From contig NZ_CP098812.1 in NCBI RefSeq assembly GCF_036825535.1, forward strand, positions 3,472,001-3,536,000: DNA of 64,000 nt, read 5' to 3'. Position 1 is the first letter of the stretch. The number at the start of each line of letters is the position of its first letter. The notes under the pieces were generated by a model. The model saw nothing but the letters and a program-made list of their open reading frames with translations. It did not search any database and was not told where the DNA came from. Shown here one piece after another: positions 26,599 to 34,921 of the stretch. This DNA comes from Parasalinivibrio latis (GTDB lineage Bacteria > Pseudomonadota > Gammaproteobacteria > Enterobacterales > Vibrionaceae). A program made the translations under genes and the position numbers.

Positions 26599-27240
26599 TC
26601 ACGATTGTGGCATCTGATCCCGGTAAAGTTGGATAAGTTTGTCTACGTTCTGACGTCCCAATTCAGTTGTCAGTGGCCTGACGATAGCCAAAACCTGAAG
26701 CACCCCCTGATATACCACCTGTTTGGTAATCACGGTTCCGGGCACCTGGGCACTTTGGTAAAAAATCCAGCTCGACACCACCAGTTTGAGCGTGTTCGCC
26801 ATGTCCTGCTGGGAGGCTTCATCAATAGCCACCCACCCGGCTTCATCAAACTGACGGATAACAGCCGTAAGGTTTGCCTTCATACGTTTCTGGGCTGTCA
26901 GGTATTTTTCCTGCAGGGAGTCATCCCGGCGCAGGATATCCGGCAGGTTGGCATAAAAGAAGCGGTACCGCCACATCAGGGAAAATGTTGCATCCAGGTA
27001 AAGTGCCATACCTTCCTGCATATGATCCCGGCTCTTATCCGGGCTGAACGCCATGGTCAAATCATGGGCGTAAAGATCGAAGATACTGTGTATAATTTCT
27101 TCTTTATTGCGGAAGTGGTAGTACAAATTGCCCGGGCTGATGCCCATCTCCGCAGCAATATGATTAGTGGTAACATTTGGCTCGCCCCGCTCGTTAAAAA
27201 GCGTCAGGGCAGTATGGATTATCCGATCTCGGGTTTTCAT
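26599..27240 (-). CDS. TetR/AcrR-family transcriptional regulator
   Basis: Protein of 213 residues. N-terminal TetR helix-turn-helix: RDRIIHTALTLFNERG, then TTNHIAAEMGISPGNLYYHFRNKEEII (about residues 20-50). The C-terminal ligand domain is helical and not assigned to a known ligand. Start choice: a GTG at 27264 would add eight residues, but the ATG at 27240 gives the usual MKTRDRIIHTA beginning. It lies upstream of kbl-tdh on the same strand and is divergent from hldD with an 109-base gap, so it could control itself, hldD or kbl. I see no clear operator. Function not recognised. Confidence 0.8.
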   Translation of the reverse strand: MKTRDRIIHTALTLFNERGEPNVTTNHIAAEMGISPGNLYYHFRNKEEIIHSIFDLYAHDLTMAFSPDKSRDHMQEGMALYLDATFSLMWRYRFFYANLPDILRRDDSLQEKYLTAQKRMKANLTAVIRQFDEAGWVAIDEASQQDMANTLKLVVSSWIFYQSAQVPGTVITKQVVYQGVLQVLAIVRPLTTELGRQNVDKLIQLYRDQMPQS

Positions 27241-27349
27241 CTTTCGTGTCAATCCTTGGCCCACCGTATAGAGACAATGTTACCATATTGGCCAGTCGGT
27301 TTAGACACCCATTTCAGCCATTGGCTACTGACAGATATTAGGTAAAGGT

Positions 27350-28303
27350 ATGATTATTGTAACTGGCGGCGCCGGCATGATCGGCAGCAACATCGTCAAA
27401 GCACTCAACGAAGCAGGCTACAACGATATCCTGGTCGTAGATAACCTCAAAGACGGCACCAAATTTGTCAACCTGGTTGATCTGGATATCACCGATTACA
27501 TGGACAAAGAAGATTTCCTGACCCAAATAATGGCAGGTGACGACTTTGGTCCTATCGAAGCCATTTTCCATGAAGGCGCATGTTCTGCCACTACCGAGTG
27601 GGACGGCAAGTACATGATGCTCAACAACTATGAGTACTCAAAAGAGCTGCTGCACTACTGCCTCGATCGTGATATCCCATTCCTGTATGCCTCATCTGCA
27701 GCCACATACGGTGGCCGGGACCGTGACTTTATCGAAGAGCGCGAGTATGAAGGTGCCCTGAATGTATACGGCTATTCAAAGCAGCAGTTCGATAACTATG
27801 TCCGTCGCCTCTGGAAAGATGCTGAAGAGCATGGTGAGAAACTGTCCCAGATTACCGGCTTCCGCTATTTCAACGTCTACGGTCCACGCGAGCAGCATAA
27901 AGGCAGCATGGCCTCTGTAGCATTCCACCTGAACACCCAGATCCTTAAAGGCGAAAACCCAAAACTGTTTGAAGGCAGTGAAACCTTCAAGCGCGATTTC
28001 GTATACGTTGGTGACGTGTGCAAAATGAACCTGTGGTTCTGGCAAAATGGTGTATCCGGCATCTTTAACTGCGGTACCGGTCATGCAGAACCATTCAGCG
28101 AAGTGGCTAAAGCGGTTATCACATTCCACGGCAAAGGCCAGGCAGAAGAAATTCCGTTCCCGGATCACCTGAAAGGTCGCTACCAGAAGTTCACCGAAGC
28201 AGATCTTACCAAGGTACGTGCTGCCGGTTATACAGAAGCATTCAAATCCGTTGCCGAAGGCGTGGCGGAGTATATGGCTATTTTGAATAAAGACGAATAC
28301 TAA
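27350..28303 (+). CDS. hldD: ADP-L-glycero-D-manno-heptose 6-epimerase
   Basis: Last step in making ADP-L-glycero-beta-D-manno-heptose, the donor for inner-core LPS heptoses. 317 residues. SDR fold: IIVTGGAGMIGSNIVKAL at the N-terminus, catalytic Tyr and Lys in NVYGYSKQQFDNYV (about 138-151), and GFRYFNVYGPREQHKGSMASV (about 168-188). It marks the left edge of the LPS locus, a position common in Vibrio, and is followed after 11 bases by the ligase gene. Confidence 0.97.
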   Translation: MIIVTGGAGMIGSNIVKALNEAGYNDILVVDNLKDGTKFVNLVDLDITDYMDKEDFLTQIMAGDDFGPIEAIFHEGACSATTEWDGKYMMLNNYEYSKELLHYCLDRDIPFLYASSAATYGGRDRDFIEEREYEGALNVYGYSKQQFDNYVRRLWKDAEEHGEKLSQITGFRYFNVYGPREQHKGSMASVAFHLNTQILKGENPKLFEGSETFKRDFVYVGDVCKMNLWFWQNGVSGIFNCGTGHAEPFSEVAKAVITFHGKGQAEEIPFPDHLKGRYQKFTEADLTKVRAAGYTEAFKSVAEGVAEYMAILNKDEY

Positions 28304-28314
28304 GCTAATTTTAA

Positions 28315-29541
28315 ATGAAAGAAGTAAACAAAAAAAATTTGATGTCACGCTTGCATAATGTGATTTTTTATTCACTGGCCATATGGTTTTATACTGGCCA
28401 GTTCTTTTTTGTTGGGAATAATAAAAAACTGGCAACTGTGACAGCAATTTGCTTTTTTGTGGTTGCTATAATCAGTAAGTTAGAAGTGATCAGGTTTAAT
28501 ATACAACGTTATCGCGAACCAATATACTTGATATTCTTATCAGTATTATCGTTAGCGATATTTAAGTATACGTCTGACTCCAGCTCAACTTTACTAAGAA
28601 CATTGTTCATCTGTTTATTTTTCTCATTACTTATTCCGAGAAATGCATTTTCAATAAACAGTATTTCAATACTGTTCTCCATTTCTTCTCTATTCCTTTT
28701 AGGAATGTCACTTTATGCATTCATATATTTAAATATTCCACGAGGATGGTGGAAAATGAATCCCATCCCATTTTCCACTATCTCAGTAAGTTTATTAGTT
28801 ATGTCAACGGTTCTATTCTTTTCATCAAGTAAAAAAAGGTACCGTTGTATAAACATAATATCTATTGTAGCTGCAGCAATGCTATTAGCCATTAGCCAGA
28901 CTAGGGGAGCATGGGTTGCTGTGCTTGTTTGCTTACCACTTATAATAATATATCAAAGAAGATGGAAAGCTTTAGCCTACACTTTATTGCTAGTTCTCGT
29001 AGCTGGAGTTTTTTCAGCATTTTCTAAACCAACCTTATTTACACATCAAATTGAGAGCCGATTACAACAAACTAAAACTGAAATACAAAGAATTTCGAAC
29101 AATGACTATGGAAGCTCCATTGGCTTGAGGATTTCCATGTGGAAAAGTTCATTTTTACTACTAAATGAACAACCTTTCTTTGGTTATGGCAATAATTTTC
29201 AACAATCACTTAATGAACTATCAAAAAGACATTTAATTCCAAATTCGTTGATATCTTTCCATCCAGTCCACTTCCACAACCAGACGTTAGATAGTTTAGT
29301 TAGATATGGCATTATTGGTACTATCATGCTTTTACTACCAATAATCACTTATACCTATCGGCGATTTAAAGAAAGAAGAGAAACATGTTCTTTTGTCTCT
29401 TTAATGCTAATTTTAACTTTCTTTATTTGTTCTTTGACTGACGTCCCTCTCAGTCACCCAGAGAGCTTGAGCTTCTTTTTAATATCGTTATCTCTATTAT
29501 ATCATTGCTCAATAGACAAGAAGATTTCTAACAATGTATAA
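28315..29541 (+). CDS. waaL: O-antigen ligase-family membrane protein (WaaL-like)
   Basis: Inner-membrane protein of 408 residues with about 11-12 helices and the Wzy_C/O-antigen ligase features: SQTRGAWVAVLVCLPLII (about 192-210), a large periplasmic loop with GLRISMWKSSFLLLNEQPFFGYGNNF (about 267-292), and a conserved His in FHNQTLDSLVRYGIIG (about 320-335). Ligases join polymer or oligosaccharide from undecaprenol to the lipid A core. Wzy polymerases share the fold, but the position next to hldD and lpxM favours ligase. The gene is markedly AT-rich compared with hldD and lpxM on each side, which suggests exchange. It overlaps lpxM by 8 bases. Confidence 0.82.
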   Translation: MKEVNKKNLMSRLHNVIFYSLAIWFYTGQFFFVGNNKKLATVTAICFFVVAIISKLEVIRFNIQRYREPIYLIFLSVLSLAIFKYTSDSSSTLLRTLFICLFFSLLIPRNAFSINSISILFSISSLFLLGMSLYAFIYLNIPRGWWKMNPIPFSTISVSLLVMSTVLFFSSSKKRYRCINIISIVAAAMLLAISQTRGAWVAVLVCLPLIIIYQRRWKALAYTLLLVLVAGVFSAFSKPTLFTHQIESRLQQTKTEIQRISNNDYGSSIGLRISMWKSSFLLLNEQPFFGYGNNFQQSLNELSKRHLIPNSLISFHPVHFHNQTLDSLVRYGIIGTIMLLLPIITYTYRRFKERRETCSFVSLMLILTFFICSLTDVPLSHPESLSFFLISLSLLYHCSIDKKISNNV

Positions 29542-30451
29542 GCCAGAATTTAAAACTAGTTATCTGCACCCTAAATACTGGGGTACCTGGCTTGGTATCG
29601 GGTTTGCTGCCATCTTGGCTTTTCTTCCTTTTAGGCTGCGTGACAAGCTGGCGGAGAAAATTGCCCTTCGCATGACCCGGCTTAACAATCTTGCCAAGCG
29701 TCGTGCCGTTATCAACCTTCAGGAGTGCTTCCCGGAAAAGTCTGATGAAGAGCGCCAGCACATTCTGAAGCAGTGTTATATCACCGGTGGTTGCGTCATG
29801 CTGGGCATGGCTTCGATCATGATGAGAAGTAAACACTTCCTTGAAAAACGCACTGTATTTTTCAATGAGGAACATCTGACCCAGGTAGTTGAAAACGGAG
29901 ACAATGTAGTCCTTCTCGTGCCTCATGGCTGGGCGATTGACTACCCAGGGGTACAACTTGCCTCACGCGGATTACCCGTTGCCGCAATGTTCAAAAAACA
30001 GAAAAACCCAGTTGCTGACTGGCTGCTGAACAAACAGCGACTGAAGTATGGAGGTCGTCTTCACGAACGGGCTGAGGGTATCAAACCATTTATTAAATCT
30101 ATCAAAGAGGGCTATTTGGGTTACTACCTGCCCGATGAGGATCATGGTCCGGATTACAGCGTGTTTGTCCCCTTCTTTGCGGCAGAAAAAGCCACACTGT
30201 CCGGTCTCGGAAAAATGGCAAGACTGGCAAAAGCTAAAATTGTACCGTTAATGCCAATCTATAACCGTGAAACCGGAAATTTCGAGGTGCACGTTTTACC
30301 GGCTCTGGATCCTTTCCCTACAGGAAGTGAAGAAGATGACGCGCGTATGATGAATGCAGCTATCGAACAATTCCTGGAAGGTCGTCCGGAGCAATATATG
30401 TGGAACCTTAAGTTGTTGAGATCCAAACCCGATGGCACAACGCGTTACTAA
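29534..30451 (+). CDS. lpxM: Lipid A late acyltransferase (LpxM type)
   Basis: Transfers a secondary acyl chain to Kdo2-lipid A precursor at the inner membrane. 305 residues. One N-terminal membrane helix (about 17-32), the catalytic HxxxxD motif in LLVPHGWAIDYPG (about 134-146), NPVADWLLNKQR, and YYLPDEDHGPDYSVFVPFF (about 197-215), typical of the LpxL/LpxM family. The form HGWAID is closer to LpxM than LpxL, but the exact acyl chain and order cannot be told. Third gene of hldD-waaL-lpxM; a hairpin follows. Confidence 0.88.
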   Translation: MYKPEFKTSYLHPKYWGTWLGIGFAAILAFLPFRLRDKLAEKIALRMTRLNNLAKRRAVINLQECFPEKSDEERQHILKQCYITGGCVMLGMASIMMRSKHFLEKRTVFFNEEHLTQVVENGDNVVLLVPHGWAIDYPGVQLASRGLPVAAMFKKQKNPVADWLLNKQRLKYGGRLHERAEGIKPFIKSIKEGYLGYYLPDEDHGPDYSVFVPFFAAEKATLSGLGKMARLAKAKIVPLMPIYNRETGNFEVHVLPALDPFPTGSEEDDARMMNAAIEQFLEGRPEQYMWNLKLLRSKPDGTTRY

Positions 30452-30462
30452 CCAATTTCAGG

Positions 30463-30490
30463 GCGCCATTAACGTGGCGCTCTAATTTTC
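30463..30490. terminator. Hairpin between lpxM and the pse operon
   Basis: 6-bp stem GCGCCA/TGGCGC (30463-30468 with 30475-30480) with 6-base loop. On the plus strand TCTAATTTTC follows. It overlaps the pseI stop codon region and lies between convergent units. Confidence 0.5.
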
Positions 30491-31534
30491 CAGAAAATCG
30501 ATTGTCAGAGGCTCACCTTTCGCTAAATCTCGAGCCGCTGCTTTTCCCAGCACGTCATTCAGGTATTGGGGTGCCAACCCAAACCCTGGACGTACACTAC
30601 GGACATTGTCTTTCGTCAGTAATTCACCCGCCTGAATATCCTTCACGGCATACAATGAACGCCTGAATTGCGCGTTTCCCTTTTCAGCTTCTGTTCGGGA
30701 GTAATTTACCTTCCCCAAAGCCTGCCAGGCAGTTTTTGCATCTCTGCAGAGACTCGCCAGTTCCTGAGGTTCGAGGGAAAAGGTGTCATCCGGACCTCCA
30801 CCATCTCTGTCCAGAGTGACATGTTTTTCAATGATACATGCGCCAAGCGCAACAGACGCCACAGCCGTTGCATTGTCTATAGTGTGGTCAGACAGGCCTG
30901 ACAAAACTCCGAACCGCTCTCTCATATCGGGAATAGTGCGCAAGTTATATTGTTCTGCTGGCGCTGGGTAACCACTGACACAATGCAAAATAACCAACTG
31001 GGTACAGCCGTTTTCTCTGGCTGTCTCAATAGCTTCCTGAATTTCCTGCTCATCCGCCATACCGGTAGAAATAATCAGTGGTTTTCCGGTTTGGGCGACA
31101 CGTTTGATCAAGGGAAGGTCAATAGCTTCAAACGAAGCTATTTTGTATGCAGGGGCATCCAGTTCTTCAAGCAGCTCTACAGCAGTAAAGTCGAACGGAG
31201 AGCTGAAAACGGTAATTCCCAACTCTTTGGCTTTTTCGAACAAGGGCTTATGCCACTCCCAGGGCATATGAGCTTCCTGGTAAAGCTGGTAAAGTGTTTT
31301 GCCATCCCACAGCCCACCGTGAATCTGAAAATCTTCACTATCACAGTCGATGGTTATTGTATCTGCAGTGTAGGTTTGAAGCTTAATCGCATCGGCACCA
31401 GCCTCCTTCGCCGCGTCCATAATCTGGAATGCCCGGTTGATATCACCATTATGGTTGGCTGAGAGCTCTGCAATGATGTAGGGAGGGAAATCCGGCCCGA
31501 TTTTCCGCCCGTTGATTTCAATAAAATTATTCAA
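30482..31534 (-). CDS. pseI: Pseudaminic acid synthase PseI
   Basis: Condenses 2,4-diacetamido-2,4,6-trideoxy-L-altrose with phosphoenolpyruvate to pseudaminic acid. 350 residues. N-terminal NeuB TIM barrel (IIAELSANHNGDINRAF, ADAIKLQTYTADT) and C-terminal antifreeze-like SAF domain (about 285-348). The segment HVTLDRDGGGPDDTFSLEP is of the PseI type, unlike the HFTLDKNMEGPDHKASLEP of the LegI homologue at 44935-46008. Start: the only sensible start is a TTG whose TTGA overlaps the stop of the upstream pseG/H gene, so it is coupled. Last gene of the five-gene pse operon. Confidence 0.93.
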   Translation of the reverse strand: MNNFIEINGRKIGPDFPPYIIAELSANHNGDINRAFQIMDAAKEAGADAIKLQTYTADTITIDCDSEDFQIHGGLWDGKTLYQLYQEAHMPWEWHKPLFEKAKELGITVFSSPFDFTAVELLEELDAPAYKIASFEAIDLPLIKRVAQTGKPLIISTGMADEQEIQEAIETARENGCTQLVILHCVSGYPAPAEQYNLRTIPDMRERFGVLSGLSDHTIDNATAVASVALGACIIEKHVTLDRDGGGPDDTFSLEPQELASLCRDAKTAWQALGKVNYSRTEAEKGNAQFRRSLYAVKDIQAGELLTKDNVRSVRPGFGLAPQYLNDVLGKAAARDLAKGEPLTIDFLEN

Positions 31535-33063
31535 TTCCCTCTCCTGGAAACGGGCTGGCGTTGGAAAAACTCAGCTGACAGTCTGTTGTATCCGGCTTTT
31601 GTGAACAGCTTTTGCGACGCCTCATTACCTGATAATACCGTGGCATCAATCACTATGTCCGGGTGGATCGTATCCAGCATAGTTAACGTTTGAAAAGCAA
31701 TCCCCTCACCATAGCAGTCCGGATCAATAAATATTGAAATAAGGTAATGCCCATCGGATTTCCGATCTAACCTCACGACACCAGTTCCGCTTTGAGCCTC
31801 GTTGGCAAGAGATTTCTCAATGATATAAAAGTAGTCGTCCGGAGAGGCGATTTTGGCCTGCATCCACCGGGAGTGCTCTGCCCAGGACGGCGCTGCTGGA
31901 TGTAGCGCAAACTTTCGGGTTTCTGGCCTTAACTGCCAGTCAAACACGCGCTTGCAATCATGTATGTTTGCTTTTCTCAGGCTCAACGATACGCCGTTTT
32001 CGATGGATTCAAGCGCCGCGACTACACGTCTTACTCCCAGCCCGTCACAGGCTTTAAGACCTGCGGCCCTGTAGGAATTAGACGGTGCTGTCAGTTTAAC
32101 CAGTGCCGGGATCAGTTTTTCGTCAATGTCATCGAGCTCCACACACTCAGCAATTCCTTGTTTGGCTAGCATTTTGGCAGTCTGCCGCTGGTTGTCTGCG
32201 ATGGGCACAACTATACTTGGCAACCCAACGCAGGCTCGCTCCCAGGATGTCGTCCCCGGTGCACCAATGGCAATATCATGGCTGCACATCACCTCTGCCA
32301 TGTTTTCGACAAAGTCGAATTGTGTCACCCACTCAGACGATTTCCGGCAAAATGCCAGCACGTCATGGTAGTGCGGTGCCTGAGGGTTAATCAGTACCGT
32401 CACAGTTACACTGAGTTGTTCACTGCGTGCCAACGCCTGAAGCACTTTTAGTGTGGCATTGGGCTGATCGACTCCCCCCATCGACACCAGGATACGATGT
32501 TTACTGGTAGTACCATCATGTGGTTTTAATCCAGCCCAGGCTTCAGCAAATGAGGGATGCACAAGTGCGAAATCAGTCCCGGTTAATGAAAATGGAAAGC
32601 TCCCATTTTCATTATATTCTTCTGCACTGCGTTCCAGTGTCTGGTCAAGAACCACATCCGCAATATGATCCCGCACCAAATCATCAATCGCCATTACCCG
32701 GCAACCCAGCGCATCTCGAACAACGCCTTCCCACTCTGCATTGATACCGTAATGATCGATAATTACCCAATCCGCCTCAGTGACCTTTGAAAGAAAATCT
32801 CTGGCATCCTGTTGCCACCCAACCTGCAGCCAAGTCCGGTAATCCGTCTCGGACTCAGGGTATAACCAATCCTCCGGCCGCTCCATGGGGACAATGTCAA
32901 ACCCCTGGGCTTCAATCCGGGCAATGAGATCACCGGATTGAGGGCGGGCGGCAAAACTGATTGTATGTCCGCGCTCACGGAGTGCATTGGCAAGCACAAG
33001 ACAGCGCATCACATGGCCACTGCCAATAAGCAGTGAGGCATCTGTGCGAAAGACAATTTTCAT
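31531..33063 (-). CDS. Fused PseG hydrolase and PseH acetyltransferase
   Basis: Protein of 510 residues covering two steps of pseudaminic acid synthesis. Residues 1 to about 352 are PseG, a GT-B-fold hydrolase that removes UDP: RTDASLLIGSGHVMRCLVLA with the catalytic His17, ILVSMGGVDQPNATL (191-205), and IAIGAPGTTSWERACVGLPS (264-283). Residues from about 358 to 504 form a GNAT domain like PseH, which N-acetylates the 4-amino sugar: SLSLRKANIHDCKRVFDWQ, then the acetyl-CoA-binding region near DPDCYGEGIAFQTL (447-460) and a NEASQKLFTKAGY ending. No separate pseH exists in the operon, so the fusion fills the gap. ATGA overlap with pseF upstream and TTGA overlap with pseI downstream. Confidence 0.9.
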   Translation of the reverse strand: MKIVFRTDASLLIGSGHVMRCLVLANALRERGHTISFAARPQSGDLIARIEAQGFDIVPMERPEDWLYPESETDYRTWLQVGWQQDARDFLSKVTEADWVIIDHYGINAEWEGVVRDALGCRVMAIDDLVRDHIADVVLDQTLERSAEEYNENGSFPFSLTGTDFALVHPSFAEAWAGLKPHDGTTSKHRILVSMGGVDQPNATLKVLQALARSEQLSVTVTVLINPQAPHYHDVLAFCRKSSEWVTQFDFVENMAEVMCSHDIAIGAPGTTSWERACVGLPSIVVPIADNQRQTAKMLAKQGIAECVELDDIDEKLIPALVKLTAPSNSYRAAGLKACDGLGVRRVVAALESIENGVSLSLRKANIHDCKRVFDWQLRPETRKFALHPAAPSWAEHSRWMQAKIASPDDYFYIIEKSLANEAQSGTGVVRLDRKSDGHYLISIFIDPDCYGEGIAFQTLTMLDTIHPDIVIDATVLSGNEASQKLFTKAGYNRLSAEFFQRQPVSRRGN

Positions 33064-33749
33064 TTGTGCGCCATCACCGCATAAAGTGCTTCAGCCATCT
33101 CCCAGTCTTCCTGGGTATCGATATCCTGAACCTGTTTTCTGGGAAGTATCACCGCCCTGGAATGCTCAGCAAATATGGGCTCACCGAGACGAAACGCATT
33201 CGGCCGTCCCCAGTAAAATTGTCCGGCATCGTGATAGGCTTCTTCCAAATCCTGGGAGCGGGTCAGCGCGAACTCCGGGTGGAACATCCTCACGCCTTCT
33301 TTTCCAGAAACTGAAATGGCCCGCTGGATTGGGAAAGCAAAAGTGGTAGCACTGAAGGCATATTGAACATCGGGCTCATCCATACTCTGTAATCCGGAAA
33401 GAATGTTCCCTGCAGTCAGGAAGGGCGCAGTGGCATAAATACAGCAGACTGCATCCAAGTCCCAGTTTTGACTATCACACCAGTTGATTGCATGTTGGAT
33501 AACTTCAATCGTCGTGGCATGGTCATCTGCAATTTCACCGGGGCGAACGAAAGGTACCTCTGCACCAAATTTTTTTGCTATGTCCCCAATCTCAGCATCT
33601 TCTGTCGATACTATGATCCGGTCAAAGCAGCCGGCCTGTCGGGCCGCATCGATTGAATAGGCAATCAGGGGCTTTCCATGAAACAATTTGATGTTTTTGC
33701 GGGGAATGCGCTTGCTGCCGCCGCGCGCCGGAATGATAGCGACTTTCAC
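33060..33749 (-). CDS. pseF: CMP-pseudaminic acid cytidylyltransferase PseF
   Basis: Activates pseudaminic acid with CTP. 229 residues. CMP-NeuAc synthetase family: nucleotide-binding VAIIPARGGSKRIPRKNIK at the N-terminus (about 3-21), KPLIAYSIDAA, and IIVSTEDAEIGDIAKKFGAEVPFVRP (about 45-70). Distinct from the second cytidylyltransferase at 41525-42217. Start is a GTG that overlaps the pseC stop (GTGA), and its own stop overlaps the next start (ATGA), so translation is coupled along the operon. Confidence 0.94.
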   Translation of the reverse strand: MKVAIIPARGGSKRIPRKNIKLFHGKPLIAYSIDAARQAGCFDRIIVSTEDAEIGDIAKKFGAEVPFVRPGEIADDHATTIEVIQHAINWCDSQNWDLDAVCCIYATAPFLTAGNILSGLQSMDEPDVQYAFSATTFAFPIQRAISVSGKEGVRMFHPEFALTRSQDLEEAYHDAGQFYWGRPNAFRLGEPIFAEHSRAVILPRKQVQDIDTQEDWEMAEALYAVMAHK

Positions 33750-34921
33750 TTTTTTTCCTCCAGCACCGCTTTCAACACTGCAACTACCCTGTCTTGCTGT
33801 TTATATGTCATTCCATGGAAAAGTGGCAGGGAGATAGCCTCCCGGTAGTAGGATTCAGATTCAGGGAAATCTCCCCATTGGAACCCAAACCTCTGATAAT
33901 AAGGTTGGGTATGGACCGGAATGTAATGAATGTTTACGCCGATACCGCTCTGGCGAAGCGCCTCAAAAATCTCGCGGTGCCTCATAATCAGCTTCCCCTT
34001 CAAACGCATCACATAGAGATGAAATGACGAATGGTAGCCGGAGGTGCGCATTGGCAAATTTACAGGTAAACCTGCAAGAAGCGTGTCGTAACGGTCAGCC
34101 AACTCATTACGTGCATCGACAAAGGATTTAAGACGCTGCATTTGCGTATAACCCAGTGCAGCCTGCAGTTCTGTCATCCGGTAATTAAAGCCCAAATCTA
34201 TCTGTTCGTAATACCAACTGCCATGAGGCTCTGATTCCATCAAGGACGCTTCCCGGGTAATCCCATGACTTCGCAGCAACGCCAGCCTCTTCGACAATTC
34301 GTCGTCGTTTGTCAGTGCTGCACCACCTTCTGCGGTAGTCACGATTTTTACTGGGTGAAAACTAAAAACGGTAATGTCTGAAAAGCTGCAGTCGCCAACT
34401 GTACCATCAGGGTAGTGAGCACCAATGGCATGGGATGCATCTTCAATAATACGGAACCCAAAGCGTTTTGACAGCGCGTGGATTTTTTCCATCTCACAGG
34501 GCATGCCGGCAAGATGGACAGGAATTACCACCTTGGGCAAGGTTCCGGACTTTTCCGCCTGAATGAGTTTTTCTTCAAGCTTTTTGGGGCAAAGGTTGTA
34601 GGTGTCCGGATCAATATCGACAAAATCAACGACAGCGCCGCAATACAGACCACAGTTTGCAGAGGCAACAAAAGTAACCGGAGAGGTCCAAAGCTGGTCT
34701 CCCTTACCCAACCCCAATGCCAGGCAGGCGATATGCAAGGCAGAAGTGGCACTGTTTACCGCCACAGCATGACGGGCACCGGTGGCATCCTTCAATGCTT
34801 GTTCAAACAGGGGGACTTTCGGCCCCTGAGTCAGAAAATCAGACCTGAGCACCTCAACAACAGCATCAATATCCTGTTGTTCTATTTGCTGCCGGCCATA
34901 GGGGATCATTGCTTTACTCAC
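33746..34921 (-). CDS. pseC: UDP-4-amino-4,6-dideoxy-altrose aminotransferase PseC
   Basis: PLP-dependent transaminase acting on the 4-keto product of PseB. 391 residues, DegT/DnrJ/EryC1 fold: SATSALHIACLALGLGKGDQLWTSPVTFVASAN (about 58-90), EDASHAIGAHY (about 160-170) and the PLP-binding Lys in FSFHPVKIVTTAEGG (about 189). Start: a GTG whose first base is the last base of the pseB TAG. An in-frame ATG four codons later (MIPYGRQQ) is a plausible alternative. Coupled to pseB and pseF. Confidence 0.93.
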   Translation of the reverse strand: MSKAMIPYGRQQIEQQDIDAVVEVLRSDFLTQGPKVPLFEQALKDATGARHAVAVNSATSALHIACLALGLGKGDQLWTSPVTFVASANCGLYCGAVVDFVDIDPDTYNLCPKKLEEKLIQAEKSGTLPKVVIPVHLAGMPCEMEKIHALSKRFGFRIIEDASHAIGAHYPDGTVGDCSFSDITVFSFHPVKIVTTAEGGAALTNDDELSKRLALLRSHGITREASLMESEPHGSWYYEQIDLGFNYRMTELQAALGYTQMQRLKSFVDARNELADRYDTLLAGLPVNLPMRTSGYHSSFHLYVMRLKGKLIMRHREIFEALRQSGIGVNIHYIPVHTQPYYQRFGFQWGDFPESESYYREAISLPLFHGMTYKQQDRVVAVLKAVLEEKK

